64,000 nucleotides of DNA from Delta-02 sp964513565 (lineage in GTDB: Bacteria; Desulfobacterota; Syntrophorhabdia; Syntrophorhabdales; Syntrophorhabdaceae), in assembly GCA_964513565.1 (NCBI GenBank), contig CAZENE010000011.1, forward strand, positions 18,731 through 82,730, given 5' to 3'. Positions within the stretch are counted from its first letter, which is position 1. Every line of letters begins with the position of its first letter. Below are positions 52,293-62,223 of the stretch, in pieces. The notes beneath the pieces were generated by a model. It searched no databases. It worked only from the letters and a program-made list of their open reading frames with translations, and was not told the DNA's origin. The position numbers and the translations under genes are program-made.

Positions 52293-52914
52293 TGCTATTA
52301 TCGTTGTTGGAGGTGGAGGTCATTCCAAAGTGGTTATCAGTACTTTGACCGAACTGGATATCAAGATCCGGGGTATATATGATGACGATCCAAGAAAAAA
52401 GGGCGAAGAGATTGGAAACGCGAGAATAGTGGGAGCAATTTCCGATATTGATCAATCAATCCGTCAAAAAGCTGTTATTGCGATCGGCGATAATAGGACA
52501 AGAAGCGCAATGGACAAAAGGATCAACAGCTGTAATTGGGTGACCGCAATTCATCCCCGGGCTTATGTCCATCCCTCGGTAATTATCGGGGAAGGCACTG
52601 TTATTTTTGCTGGAGCGGTCATCCAGTCCGGCACGGTAATAGGAAAACACTGCATTATTAATACAAGTGCCGCTATCGACCATGACTGCGTGATAGGTGA
52701 TTATTCACATATCGGACCAGGGGTATGCCTTGCGGGAAATGTAAACGTCGGAGAGGGAGCATTTCTCGGTATCGGCGCAGTGGCCATAATGGGTACTACA
52801 GTTGGAAACCGGGCCATTGTCGGTGCCGGAGGGGTGGTGATAGGAGACATTCCCGATGATGTTACCGCTGTAGGCGTTCCAGCCAAAATCATCAAGAAGA
52901 CGCAAAAGGGCTAA
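52285..52914 (+). CDS. pglD: UDP-4-amino-sugar N-acetyltransferase, PglD type
   Basis: 209-residue NeuD/PglD-like acetyltransferase: a GGGGHSKVVIST N-terminal domain and a left-handed beta-helix with the catalytic histidine in AAIDHDCVIGDYSHIGPG, ending VTAVGVPAKII. The start at 52285 is set by GAAGGAG about 7 bases before it; an upstream TTG would add eight residues. PglD acetylates UDP-4-amino-FucNAc to give UDP-diNAc-bacillosamine, and its place directly after PglC supports that role. Confidence 0.85.
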   Translation: MADAIIVVGGGGHSKVVISTLTELDIKIRGIYDDDPRKKGEEIGNARIVGAISDIDQSIRQKAVIAIGDNRTRSAMDKRINSCNWVTAIHPRAYVHPSVIIGEGTVIFAGAVIQSGTVIGKHCIINTSAAIDHDCVIGDYSHIGPGVCLAGNVNVGEGAFLGIGAVAIMGTTVGNRAIVGAGGVVIGDIPDDVTAVGVPAKIIKKTQKG

Positions 52915-52919
52915 TTTCT

Positions 52920-54473
52920 ATGCAGACAGTTCCAACAAACAATAACGGAGTGTGTAAAGAAGTCATTATAGCCTTTGTTTTACTGTTCTCCGCAGCCGTT
53001 CTGAGATCATGTACGGCACTGGCACCGGGCATTATTGTGCCTGATGGAATTACCTACATAAATACTGCAAAGATGATCACTGCGGGACGTTGGCAAGGAA
53101 TTCACGATTTCGGCGTATTCAGCCTGTATCCCTTTCTTATCGTTTTATTTCAAAGGTTATTTTCAGATTGGGAAGTGGCGGCCCGGTTTATTTCAATTCT
53201 ATTCGGGTCCCTCGCTGTAATTCCTTTTTATATGATCGTTAGGCGTTTTTTTGATCTAAAGATAGCCATTGTGGCGGCTGTCTTTTTTGTGATCAGCCCG
53301 CGACTGGTTGAATATTCTTCAAATGTATTAAGAGAACCGGTTTTCTGGTTCTTTTCTCTGGCAGGTCTTTGCTGTGCGCTGGAAGGATTGTATCGAAGAC
53401 AATGGTGGTTCATGGTTTTGTCTGCATTTTTTGTGGGCCTGTCAGCCTTTACCCGAATGGAGGGTTTGGCGGTCGCGATTATCATAATGTCCTGGATTCC
53501 CTGTCATTATTGGATGCAAAAAAATATGACCGTTAAAAGATTATTGGTCTTTTTATTCATTTTTATCTTCTCATTTCCGGTATTATTTTTTTCACCGTTA
53601 TTGTTTCTGAAAAACAGGATCGGCCAGTGGGAATTTGGTCATATTGGATCAAAAATACCGATCATATTAAAAGCAGGCAATAAGAAGGCGGAGCAGACAT
53701 TTCAGCAAAATATCGACGAATCCGATGCAATCACCAAAGCTTTATCAAGTAATAGTTACCTGGTTTTTTTATGGCAGGCGATCTATAAGTTTTTCCGTTC
53801 ATTCCATGTTCTCTTCATAGTGCTTTTCATAATTGGGATCATACGGAGAAAAGCGATTACTTATCGTCCAGAAGAGGTCCTGCTTGTCTTATGGTGGCTG
53901 GTTTTCTTTCTTGTATCCTTGGTCTATATATCCAGGACATATTATCTAAGTACGAGGCATGGGATGTTAATGGGCCTTCCGGCGCTTGCCTGGGTATCGG
54001 TCGGTTTTTTCGAGTTTTTAGACATCCTGAAAAAAAAAGTGGCCAAATATGGTTCTTTTAAAAAGTGGAAGGATAAATTACCGATCACCCTGTTGCTCTT
54101 ATCCTGTGCGATTATACTGCCTAACACTTTGTCCTGGTCCGGTTCGGACAAGATCGAGATCAAGAAGGCCGGTATTTATTTGAGGGAGAGAGGATATTCC
54201 AAGCATAAATTTGCTGTCGAACCCCGATTGGCGAGACTGGCATTTTATGCGGATGCTCACTTTTCAACGATTGACGGGAATATTGAAAGTTCTGAAATGG
54301 CCGAATTCTTGAGATCGAAAGACGCGGATCTTCTCGTTGTGGATAAGGGAACAATGGGAAGGCCTGTAAAAATGTTTCTTCAAGATCCGCAAGGGTCCCT
54401 TGAAAAAATAGCTGTAGATGAGTTTGAGCGATACGAGAAGTATTCATTCGTTCTTTACCGGGTAAAGAAGTAA
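52920..54473 (+). CDS. GT39-family membrane glycosyltransferase (PMT/ArnT-like)
   Basis: 517-residue polytopic protein of the GT-C fold. The first periplasmic loop has PDGITYINTAKMI with the catalytic aspartate region, followed by a run of membrane segments to about 400, then a soluble tail. Such enzymes take sugars from polyprenyl-phosphate donors and transfer them to lipid-linked glycans or proteins in the periplasm. A UbiA-like gene at 26493 could provide an unusual polyprenyl-phospho pentose donor. Preceded closely by pglD. Confidence 0.75.
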   Translation: MQTVPTNNNGVCKEVIIAFVLLFSAAVLRSCTALAPGIIVPDGITYINTAKMITAGRWQGIHDFGVFSLYPFLIVLFQRLFSDWEVAARFISILFGSLAVIPFYMIVRRFFDLKIAIVAAVFFVISPRLVEYSSNVLREPVFWFFSLAGLCCALEGLYRRQWWFMVLSAFFVGLSAFTRMEGLAVAIIIMSWIPCHYWMQKNMTVKRLLVFLFIFIFSFPVLFFSPLLFLKNRIGQWEFGHIGSKIPIILKAGNKKAEQTFQQNIDESDAITKALSSNSYLVFLWQAIYKFFRSFHVLFIVLFIIGIIRRKAITYRPEEVLLVLWWLVFFLVSLVYISRTYYLSTRHGMLMGLPALAWVSVGFFEFLDILKKKVAKYGSFKKWKDKLPITLLLLSCAIILPNTLSWSGSDKIEIKKAGIYLRERGYSKHKFAVEPRLARLAFYADAHFSTIDGNIESSEMAEFLRSKDADLLVVDKGTMGRPVKMFLQDPQGSLEKIAVDEFERYEKYSFVLYRVKK

Positions 54474-54495
54474 TATTTTAACGCTTTCCTGAAAG

Positions 54496-55458
54496 ATGAA
54501 TATCTCCGATAGTGGGGTTGAGCGATCCGTAGCCATAACTGGCGGGACGAGTTTTGTCGGTAAACAGTTATTGAATGTTTTAGGGACCGACGCCGGTTTG
54601 GAGATCCGAATACTGCTGCATAATAGAGATGAAATTGCCGCATCTTCTATCGGGAACATTGTTTGTATCAAAGGCGATCTGCTCGACCCTTCAACCATTG
54701 ACGATCTGCCAACCGAAGATTGTACGGTTATTAACCTGGCATACCTGCGTGAAGAGTCCAGGGAAAGAAATATAATAGCTATACATAATCTCTGTCAGGC
54801 ATGTGTCAGGGCCAGAATAAAAAGGCTTATTCATTGCAGCAGTGCTGTTGTTGCGGGCAGGACTACCGAAAACGTGATAGATGAGGATACAGCATGTAAA
54901 CCATTAGACGATTATGAGCAAACCAAACTGGTTATCGAAGACACAATTATTAACGGGTATGGCAGTCATTTTGAAATAATTATTCTTCGCCCCACGGCTA
55001 TATTCGGTCCGGAGGGTCAAAATTTATTGAAAATGGCAAATGTCCTTTATGAGGGTAGCCGAATTGTAAACTACCTGAGGTCATGTTTATTCAACCGCAG
55101 GAGAATGAATCTCGTTTCAATTGATAACGTTGTATCGGCATTTCAATTTTTGATTTCTTACAGGATGAAATATAAACGAGAAGAGATATTTATCATCTCC
55201 GACGATGAAGATGATCTTAATGCCTATAGGAAATTGGAATTGTTCTTAATGAGTTCTTTTGGCCGTCGTGATTATCCGGTACCTGTAATTCCATTGCCGT
55301 TAGCTATTCTAAGAGTATTATTGAAATATTTTAAAAAAACAAATTATAATCCCCTCAGTGTCTATTCCTGCCGAAAGCTTGTCGACAGTGGATTTAAAAA
55401 AGAAAAGTCGTTAAGGAGCAGTCTGGCTGAATTCGCGGAATGGTATAAATCACATTAA
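54496..55458 (+). CDS. NAD-dependent epimerase/dehydratase
   Basis: 320-residue extended SDR: VAITGGTSFVGKQLL cofactor loop, CSSAVVAG, and a catalytic pair in LDDYEQTKLVIED where the usual YxxxK is present as YEQTK. ILRPTAIFGP matches nucleotide-sugar epimerases. Its C-terminal half is divergent. It may epimerise or reduce the sugar handled by the flanking membrane enzymes; no specific product can be assigned. Confidence 0.75.
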   Translation: MNISDSGVERSVAITGGTSFVGKQLLNVLGTDAGLEIRILLHNRDEIAASSIGNIVCIKGDLLDPSTIDDLPTEDCTVINLAYLREESRERNIIAIHNLCQACVRARIKRLIHCSSAVVAGRTTENVIDEDTACKPLDDYEQTKLVIEDTIINGYGSHFEIIILRPTAIFGPEGQNLLKMANVLYEGSRIVNYLRSCLFNRRRMNLVSIDNVVSAFQFLISYRMKYKREEIFIISDDEDDLNAYRKLELFLMSSFGRRDYPVPVIPLPLAILRVLLKYFKKTNYNPLSVYSCRKLVDSGFKKEKSLRSSLAEFAEWYKSH

Positions 55459-55462
55459 TCAT

Positions 55463-57081
55463 ATGAATCTAAAATTACTTCAGAAATTATTCATTCTATT
55501 CGTCTTTTCAGTATTGATAATTTTTTCTTTTACCGCCTTAAATTACCCGGGACATGTCTTCATCTATATTATATTTACGATTGCATTTAATATCTTCTTT
55601 ATAAGCGGATTTACAAAGGGCAGGATATTTTTTGATACTTTCCTCGGCATTTTCTTCTGGCTTGGATTCTGGCTTAAATTCTCCGTCAGGGTCGCTTTCA
55701 TGGGAGGAGAATTCCAGGCCGCCGAGCAAATCGGGGAATTTATCGGGTCGGGTGCTGATTTCGATCATTATTGGTTTCCTCAATCGCTATCATTGCCCTG
55801 CTGGTTGTTAGCTTTATAAGAAGAAAATGGTTTTTTTCTTATGAGAAGGTCGCCAGGCGATCGGGCCTTCCGGAAACATATGCATTCTATAAGAAAAATC
55901 GAAGGGCGGTCCTTGTCTCATTTGCCGTTCTTTTTACCCTTGCCGCGGTCATAAATGTCGTGTTCGGTATATATCAAAGGGGCAGTGTTCCAAGGACAAT
56001 GTTGCCTTTTAAACTCGATGGAATATTTACCTGGTTGTTGCTTTTTGGACTGGCGTCAATCTCCACAGTAATACTTGATTGTGAATTCAAGATCAGAGAT
56101 AATCCGTACCTGGTTACTCTTTTAAGTTTTTTTGAGTCTTTTTTCTCGAACGTTTCCATGCTTAGTCGCGGCATGATCTTGAATGGAAGCGCCATTTTAG
56201 TAGGCCTGGTCGAAAATGGCAAAAGACGTGCGATTGATATGAAGACTTCGTATAAGCTCATTATTCTAATCGTATTTTTAAGTTTCTTCGTATCTTCCGT
56301 TTTTGCGGTAAACCATTTGCGGAAGGGACTGTTCTATCAAGATTTTCCGGTCGATTCAAATATCTCTAAATCATTTGTTGCTAAACATCTGCAGGACAGC
56401 ATCGGTAAATTGTTAAAAACGCCGCCGAAAGCTCCGGTCATGGGAAAAGGGGTTTTCGTTGGTTATGTTTATCAAATAGAATTCATCATATTTAAAATAA
56501 AGCTTTTTATTTTTAATAAACTTCAAACGATGTCACATTTGCTGATCGAAGCATTGATGAACCTGGAGGCGCTGCTCCTCGATCGATGGGTGGGCATTGA
56601 GGGAGTTATGGCTGTAAGCAGCTATTCGCACTTGGGCTGGGACCTCTGGAAGGCAGGCTGGCAAGAGCGTTATTCACATTCCGGGACAAGCATGTACGAT
56701 GTCAAGATCTTGAAATCCCCTTTTGCGAATATGACACAGCATCATTTTATCAGTCTACCCGGTATAGTGGCATTTTTCTATTATCCCGGCTCGTATCTGT
56801 TTCTTTTTATTGCGATGCTTATTGTCGGTTCACTCGGCGCTGCAATAGAGATATTTGTCTATAAATTAAGCGGCGGGAATTTCATTTTGTGTTCCCTTAT
56901 AGCACAGGTGGTGGCGTACAGATATGCCAGTTTTGGTTACGTTCCCCGGCAAAGCTATCTGCTTTTTGGATCGATCTGCCTTAATATTCTTATAATCTAT
57001 TTGATGGAGAGAATCTTGTATCGTTTGAATCAATCGAAGGATAATAGCATCGAGCCAGAAAGTCTGAAACCACAATATTAA
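55463..57081 (+). pseudogene. O-antigen-polymerase-like membrane protein interrupted by a frameshift
   Basis: Two frames join at about 55768. Residues from ATG 55463 read as membrane segments and end with GSGADFDH. The frame one base back continues LLVSSIAIIALLVVSF for about 437 more residues to 57081. One missing base in a CATTTA-type string would restore a single protein of about 540 residues with 10 or more membrane segments and a large external loop (about 300-420 of the second part). The organisation is that of Wzy-like O-unit polymerases. Either a sequence error or a genuine disruption. Confidence 0.65.
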
Positions 57082-57107
57082 AATTCCGCGTTAAAAGTCC
57101 GTACCTC

Positions 57108-58298
57108 ATGAAACCAATTATTCTCACGTTCACCGGCCATTATATTCCTGGTTATAAGGCCGGTGGAATTTTGCATAACCTGATAAATACGGTCGATTCC
57201 CTGTGTGATGAATTCGATTTTTGGATCGTGACAAGGGACAGGGATCTGGGCGATGACGTACCTTATACCAACGTACGGAACAGCATGTGGCAGCCGTTGG
57301 GAAATGCGATGGTGTACTATGTTCCACCTCATGACATAACGATGAGAAAGTTGATGAAATTGATCGGTGATACCCGCCATGACCTGTTATACTTCACCAG
57401 TCTGTTCGAGGCGCTCACTGTTAAGGTTTTATTTTGCAGAAGGCTTAACCTGATCCCGGGTGAACCTATTATTGTCGAACCAAACGGTGAATTTGGCTGG
57501 GCATCTTTTAGGCAAAAATATCTCAAGAAAATAGCATTCATCCAGGCTGCCAGGCTGCTGGGCATATACGACGGTGTAGTCTGGCGAGCCGCCGGCAAGG
57601 CCGAACAAGAAGATATTGTAAAATATATGAAAGTCAAGCAGGATAAAGTAAGAATCGCGGCATATATGCCCGAGAAGTCCGTTGATCTTCAATCTACAAG
57701 CGCTGCGGAAGAAGATCTATCGCAGACCCCTGATTTCCTCAAGATTATCTTCTTATCGCGCATAGCACCCGAGAAGAACCTTGATTTTGCCTTAAAGGTG
57801 CTCAGAAAGGTAAAAGCGCAAGTCGTTTTTGATATATACGGACCTGTAGAAAATTCGGGGTATTGGAAAAAGTGTCAGAATTTAACATCTCTACTGCCGA
57901 ACAATATAAAAGTGAATTATCTTGGAGAATTGGAGCATAGTCAGGTCAAAAGGATATTCAGCCTATATGATATGTTTTTTTTTCCGTCTGCCGGAGAAGC
58001 GTACGGAATGGTTATAGCGGAATCGCTTGCTGCAGGCACTACGGTTTTAACCAGCGACAAAACGGCATGGAGAGACCTGCAATCAGATGATCTCGGTTGG
58101 GACGTTCCCCTGAAGAATGATGATGAATTCGCGCAGATAATAGATTACTATGCGTCAATCTCGCCCACCGAACGGTTAAACAGAAGACTATCGGTAAAAA
58201 ACAATATTGCGAAGCGTTTATTTGATCCCCGCGTACGCGAGTCAAATCTTATGCTTTTCCATGAAACCCTTGGAAAAGAAGATCAATTTCGACATTGA
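57108..58298 (+). CDS. glycosyltransferase family 4
   Basis: 396-residue GT-B transferase. N-terminal GHYIPGYKAGGILHNLINTVDSL, donor domain from FLSRIAPEKNLDFALKVLRKVKAQVVFDIYGP-type segment, and the E(x)7E donor motif in PSAGEAYGMVIAESLAAG. This is the PimA/WaaG-like GT4 layout and adds one sugar residue to the lipid-linked unit. Donor unknown. It ends just before the WbpG-like gene. Confidence 0.88.
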   Translation: MKPIILTFTGHYIPGYKAGGILHNLINTVDSLCDEFDFWIVTRDRDLGDDVPYTNVRNSMWQPLGNAMVYYVPPHDITMRKLMKLIGDTRHDLLYFTSLFEALTVKVLFCRRLNLIPGEPIIVEPNGEFGWASFRQKYLKKIAFIQAARLLGIYDGVVWRAAGKAEQEDIVKYMKVKQDKVRIAAYMPEKSVDLQSTSAAEEDLSQTPDFLKIIFLSRIAPEKNLDFALKVLRKVKAQVVFDIYGPVENSGYWKKCQNLTSLLPNNIKVNYLGELEHSQVKRIFSLYDMFFFPSAGEAYGMVIAESLAAGTTVLTSDKTAWRDLQSDDLGWDVPLKNDDEFAQIIDYYASISPTERLNRRLSVKNNIAKRLFDPRVRESNLMLFHETLGKEDQFRH

Positions 58299-58311
58299 CC
58301 CGGAGAATGAC

Positions 58312-59454
58312 ATGAATCAGAGAAAATATCAGATCTGCTCTAATTGCATAATGGACACAACGGACCCTGACATTAATTTTGACCATCGGGGATGGTGCGA
58401 TTATTGCCGAAATTTTTATGACACCATCCTGCCGAACTGGCATACGGAGGAGAAAGGAGAACAAGAGCTTAATGAAATAGCTGATAGGATCAAGACGGCC
58501 GGTAAGGGAAGGCCTCATGATTGCATTATCGGCATAAGCGGAGGGGTGGACAGTTCATATGTTGCCTTTATTGCAAAGGAAAAGCTTGGACTGAGACCGC
58601 TTTTATTTCATGTTGACGCCGGTTGGAATACGGAAATATCCGTAAATAATATCCACAGATTAGTAGATGGGTTAGAACTTGACCTCTTTACGGAAGTTAT
58701 AGACTGGGATGAAATGAAGGATCTGCAAGTTGCCTTTTTTAAGGCCCAACTGGCGAATATCGATATACCGCAAGATCTTGCTTTTTTTTCATCGCTGTAT
58801 AATTTTGCCATTAAACATGATTTCAAATATGTTTTGACAGGAGCAAATTACTCGACTGAATGCGTGCGTGAACCCAATGAGTGGGGTGCGTATTTTCCAA
58901 CGGACATGCGATTTGTCAGGGATGTCCACGGGCATTTCGGTCGACGGCCGCTCAAGACATTTCCAAGCACGGATATTTTTAAATACAAATTATATTATAG
59001 ATATATCAAGGGCTTGCGCGTCATAGCCCCTCTTAATTATGTGCCCTATATTAAAGAAAAGGCTATTCTGGAACTAATCGAACGGTTCAACTGGCAGAAG
59101 TATGCCCAAAAACATCACGAATCGCGGTTTACGAGATTCGTAGAATGCTATTGGCTGCCAAAAAAGTTCGGACATGACAGGCGGAAGGCCCATTTGTCGA
59201 GTTTGATCCTGACCAACCAGATGACCCGCGCTGAAGCGCTCGAAAGAATTTCAAAGCCCGAGATAAGTGAAGAATTAATGAAGGAAGATTTCGAGTATGT
59301 CGCGAAGAAATTGGACCTATCGGTTTCGGAATTACAGAAGCTTTTCGAGGGAGGCAACAAAAGTTACCGTGATTACAAAAATAATATGAAGCTGATCACA
59401 TTTGGATCAAAGGCCATGAAATTCTTCGGGATAGAGAAACGGCTCATACGATGA
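58312..59454 (+). CDS. N-acetyl sugar amidotransferase, WbpG-like
   Basis: 380-residue PP-loop enzyme with a zinc ribbon (C9/C12, C29/C32) and ATP loop SGGVDS at 76-81, followed by GANYSTECVREP. It converts an acetamido sugar to an acetamidino sugar using ammonia. The ATG at 58312 is chosen because conserved sequence begins there and the upstream extension overlaps the GT4 gene. HisH- and HisF-like genes follow without gaps, reproducing the wbpG-hisH-hisF triad of Pseudomonas aeruginosa O-antigen loci. Confidence 0.88.
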   Translation: MNQRKYQICSNCIMDTTDPDINFDHRGWCDYCRNFYDTILPNWHTEEKGEQELNEIADRIKTAGKGRPHDCIIGISGGVDSSYVAFIAKEKLGLRPLLFHVDAGWNTEISVNNIHRLVDGLELDLFTEVIDWDEMKDLQVAFFKAQLANIDIPQDLAFFSSLYNFAIKHDFKYVLTGANYSTECVREPNEWGAYFPTDMRFVRDVHGHFGRRPLKTFPSTDIFKYKLYYRYIKGLRVIAPLNYVPYIKEKAILELIERFNWQKYAQKHHESRFTRFVECYWLPKKFGHDRRKAHLSSLILTNQMTRAEALERISKPEISEELMKEDFEYVAKKLDLSVSELQKLFEGGNKSYRDYKNNMKLITFGSKAMKFFGIEKRLIR

Positions 59455-60059
59455 TCGCAATCATTGACTACGGACTGGGCAATGTAAGGGCTTTCGTAGA
59501 GATCTACAGGCGACTCAATATACCTGTAATGCTTGGCGGAAAGCCGACAGAACTCGAGAAAGCCGATAAAATAATATTGCCGGGTGTCGGAGCTTTCGAT
59601 AATGCCATGCAGTTGCTTGATAGATCAGGGTTAACAGGGATCTTGAACGAACTGGTCCTCGATCGGGCAGTGCCATTTCTCGGTGTATGCGTGGGTATGC
59701 AAATTCTTGGCAATTCGAGTGAAGAAGGCGTATTGCCGGGATTTGGCTGGATCCCCGGTAAAGTGAAAAAGATACACACGGTCCATACGATGCAATATGC
59801 ACCTCATATGGGTTGGAATCAAATAGAAACGGTAAAAGAGAGCAGGATATTTGAGCACCTGGATCCCAATGCAAGATTTTATTTTCTGCACTCATATGTG
59901 TTTAATTGCGATTGCGCGGATGATGTTGCGGCCGTGACGCACTATGGCGAAGCCTTTACATGCGCCATTAATCGTAAAAACATTTACGGTGTCCAATTTC
60001 ATCCTGAAAAAAGCCATAATTGGGGAATCCAGCTTCTTAAAGATTTTTCTGAAATTTAA
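59451..60059 (+). CDS. hisH: HisH-like glutamine amidotransferase of the acetamidino-sugar system
   Basis: 202-residue class I glutaminase. Catalytic C80 in FLGVCVGMQIL and the H184/E186 pair in GVQFHPEKSH are intact, so it can release ammonia from glutamine. It overlaps the WbpG-like stop (ATGA) and is followed 3 bases later by a HisF-like gene. No other histidine genes are present, so ammonia is probably delivered to the sugar amidotransferase rather than for imidazole-glycerol phosphate. Confidence 0.88.
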   Translation: MIAIIDYGLGNVRAFVEIYRRLNIPVMLGGKPTELEKADKIILPGVGAFDNAMQLLDRSGLTGILNELVLDRAVPFLGVCVGMQILGNSSEEGVLPGFGWIPGKVKKIHTVHTMQYAPHMGWNQIETVKESRIFEHLDPNARFYFLHSYVFNCDCADDVAAVTHYGEAFTCAINRKNIYGVQFHPEKSHNWGIQLLKDFSEI

Positions 60060-60062
60060 ATT

Positions 60063-60827
60063 ATGTTATTACCCCGTATAATTCCATGTTTATTAGTTAA
60101 GAATAAAGGTCTGGTTAAAACAGTCAATTTCGGCAGACCCAAGTATGTTGGGGACCCTATAAATGCCGTACGAATATTCAATGAAAAACAGGTGGATGAA
60201 CTCATCGTGCTCGATATTGACGCGACGGTCACAAAGAGGGAACCGGATTACAAGCTGATAGAAAATCTTGCCCAGGAGTGCAGGATGCCGTTATGCTACG
60301 GCGGCGGGATCAAGACGGCCGGGCAGGTACAGAAGATCATAGCGTTGGGAGTGGAAAAAGTTGCCATCAGTTCGGCTGCTATTAATGATCCGGATCTCAT
60401 TAGCAAAGCCGCCAGGTCCGTAGGTAATCAAAGCGTGGTTGTCGTCCTCGATGTAAAAAAGAACAAAGATGGTTATGGCGTATGGATCAATAATGGTCTT
60501 GTCAATACCGGGGAATCACCAATATCTCTGGCGCAGAGATGTAAAAGGTTGGGGGCCGGCGAAATAGTTATAAATTCAATAAACAATGATGGAGTAATGA
60601 ATGGATATGATTACGACATTATTGATCAAATTCGAAGCTCTTTAACAATACCTGTGACGGCTCTCGGTGGTGCAGGATCTCTTTACGATATTGCGCAGCT
60701 AATCGCCAGGTATAAAATTATTGGAGCCGCCGCTGGCAGTCTTTTTATATTCAAAGGTATTTACAAGGCCGTTCTCATAAATTATCCGACCAGAGAAGAA
60801 AAGGATGAACTTATCAGGCAGGCTTAA
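60063..60827 (+). CDS. hisF: HisF-like ammonia-channel partner lacking the HisF catalytic Asp11
   Basis: 254-residue TIM barrel close to HisF (RIIPCL..., GGGIKTAGQVQKI, AISSAAINDP, LDVKKNKDGYG, INSINNDGVMNGYDYDI). True HisF has a catalytic aspartate at position 11 (CLDV); here it is leucine (CLLVKNKG), as in HisF2 proteins of amidino-sugar loci. The second aspartate region (VVLDVKK) is kept. Loss of Asp11 fits a role as ammonia conduit for the WbpG-like enzyme. It overlaps the next gene by 23 bases. Confidence 0.88.
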   Translation: MLLPRIIPCLLVKNKGLVKTVNFGRPKYVGDPINAVRIFNEKQVDELIVLDIDATVTKREPDYKLIENLAQECRMPLCYGGGIKTAGQVQKIIALGVEKVAISSAAINDPDLISKAARSVGNQSVVVVLDVKKNKDGYGVWINNGLVNTGESPISLAQRCKRLGAGEIVINSINNDGVMNGYDYDIIDQIRSSLTIPVTALGGAGSLYDIAQLIARYKIIGAAAGSLFIFKGIYKAVLINYPTREEKDELIRQA

Positions 60828-62135
60828 GAACATATTAAAGGTGAAACAAATTGAATCACTAACGTGGGACAATTTCCTGGCCATATTTTTATCATTTGGT
60901 ATTATTGTGCCGATTTTTTTTCAGATCGAGGGAGGAGTTTTTCGCGACAACGCAATAGTTTTTGATTCGCAAGGATTAATAGAGAAATTGCCCATGCCCG
61001 TCTCAGTAATAGTATGCCTGGCCGGCATATTGGTGCTGACGGCGCGACGAAGAAAAATTCCGACGTCGTTGTTTTGGATCTTCCTGTATGTTGTATTTAT
61101 ATTCCTTTCCTTGCTGGTTCGAACGCAACATGGTGACTTCAGTAGCGATATTATTGTACTAGTGCAATTTACGCTGCCTATGTTTGCCTATGTTCTCGGG
61201 ACATTATATGAAACGATGGACAGGAAATTACTTATCCTGCCCGGGGTTTTTATGTTCGTCGTTTGTTTGTTGATGCCCACGCAATTATATTGTTCATTAC
61301 TTCAGGCAGGATTTGAGGACGGATCAAGCACATTATCGCCGAGCTTGTATCTTTTCAGTATATATCAGCATCTACAATATGTCCCGACAGTTTTAGTCTC
61401 CGGTTTTGTCGTTGTCTTGTTTGCTCTCGGTAACCATGAGAAATGGAGAAAATGGACTCTCTTTTTTATGCCGGTTATAATTATTTATGTTTTTATCAGC
61501 AGTTCAATATTATCACTTGTTCTGCTCATATTCAGTCTTGCTGTCTGGAGTGTCCTGTATAACCGCAAGAAAATGCACGTACGGTCCTGGATACGAATAG
61601 GGATCGTAATAACATCGTCGGCTTTTCTCATTTCCGGATATATGTACACATTTAGAGAATACAACATGATGAAGGAAAAATTGACTTTCCTGCAAGGCAA
61701 AGACTTAAAAAGTGTACACATAACCGGGCTTGCCGAAAGGTCCATTTACTGGCGATATTATAGTGCTGCTGTAACGAAGGATGCGAAATCCTTTTTTTTG
61801 GAAGTAACGAATCGCAATCCAGAACCAGATACCCGAGCGCCCATAATTATTATCTGGATTTTTTATTTCATTTCGGCTTTATCCCGTTGATCCCATTCTT
61901 GGTCTTTCTCGGAATTACCCTGTGCTGGATATATCGAAGGAGGCAAATGATCATTGAAACCCCCGGTTTGATGGGTATAACGATTGTGGTAATTTTTCTC
62001 ATTGTTTTCGATAATATGGTTAAGGTGGGGTTGAGGCAGCCCTATCCGGGCATTTTCACTTTTTTTATGTGGGGGATCCTGTCTATGAAATTATATTGCG
62101 GCAAGCGTTTCAGCGAACTTCCCGCTTCCCCATAG
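60805..62135 (+). pseudogene. Wzy-type polymerase interrupted by a frameshift
   Basis: The first frame (60805-61890) has about ten membrane segments and the text LSPSLYLFSIYQHLQYVP, and the frame one base back (from 61842 to 62135) continues HNYYLDFLFHFGFIPLIPFLVFLG. Joined at about 61840 (DTRAP-HNYYLDF) the protein has about 443 residues and the organisation of O-antigen polymerases/ligases, where a histidine-rich HNYYLD-like motif lies in the large periplasmic loop. One missing base in GCGCCC explains the break. A truncated paralogue forms the end of the next gene. Confidence 0.7.
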
Positions 62136-62223
62136 TTTCTTGTGCCGGAATTGTTGGCAGAACCATGATTGCTCGACCGAATATTATCAATAGTGAAAAA
62201 GACAATGCAAAACCGGTGATGTT

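Noticed and set aside
58207..58311. Upstream extension of the WbpG-like gene
   Set aside because: It overlaps the GT4 gene and conserved sequence starts at the 58312 ATG.
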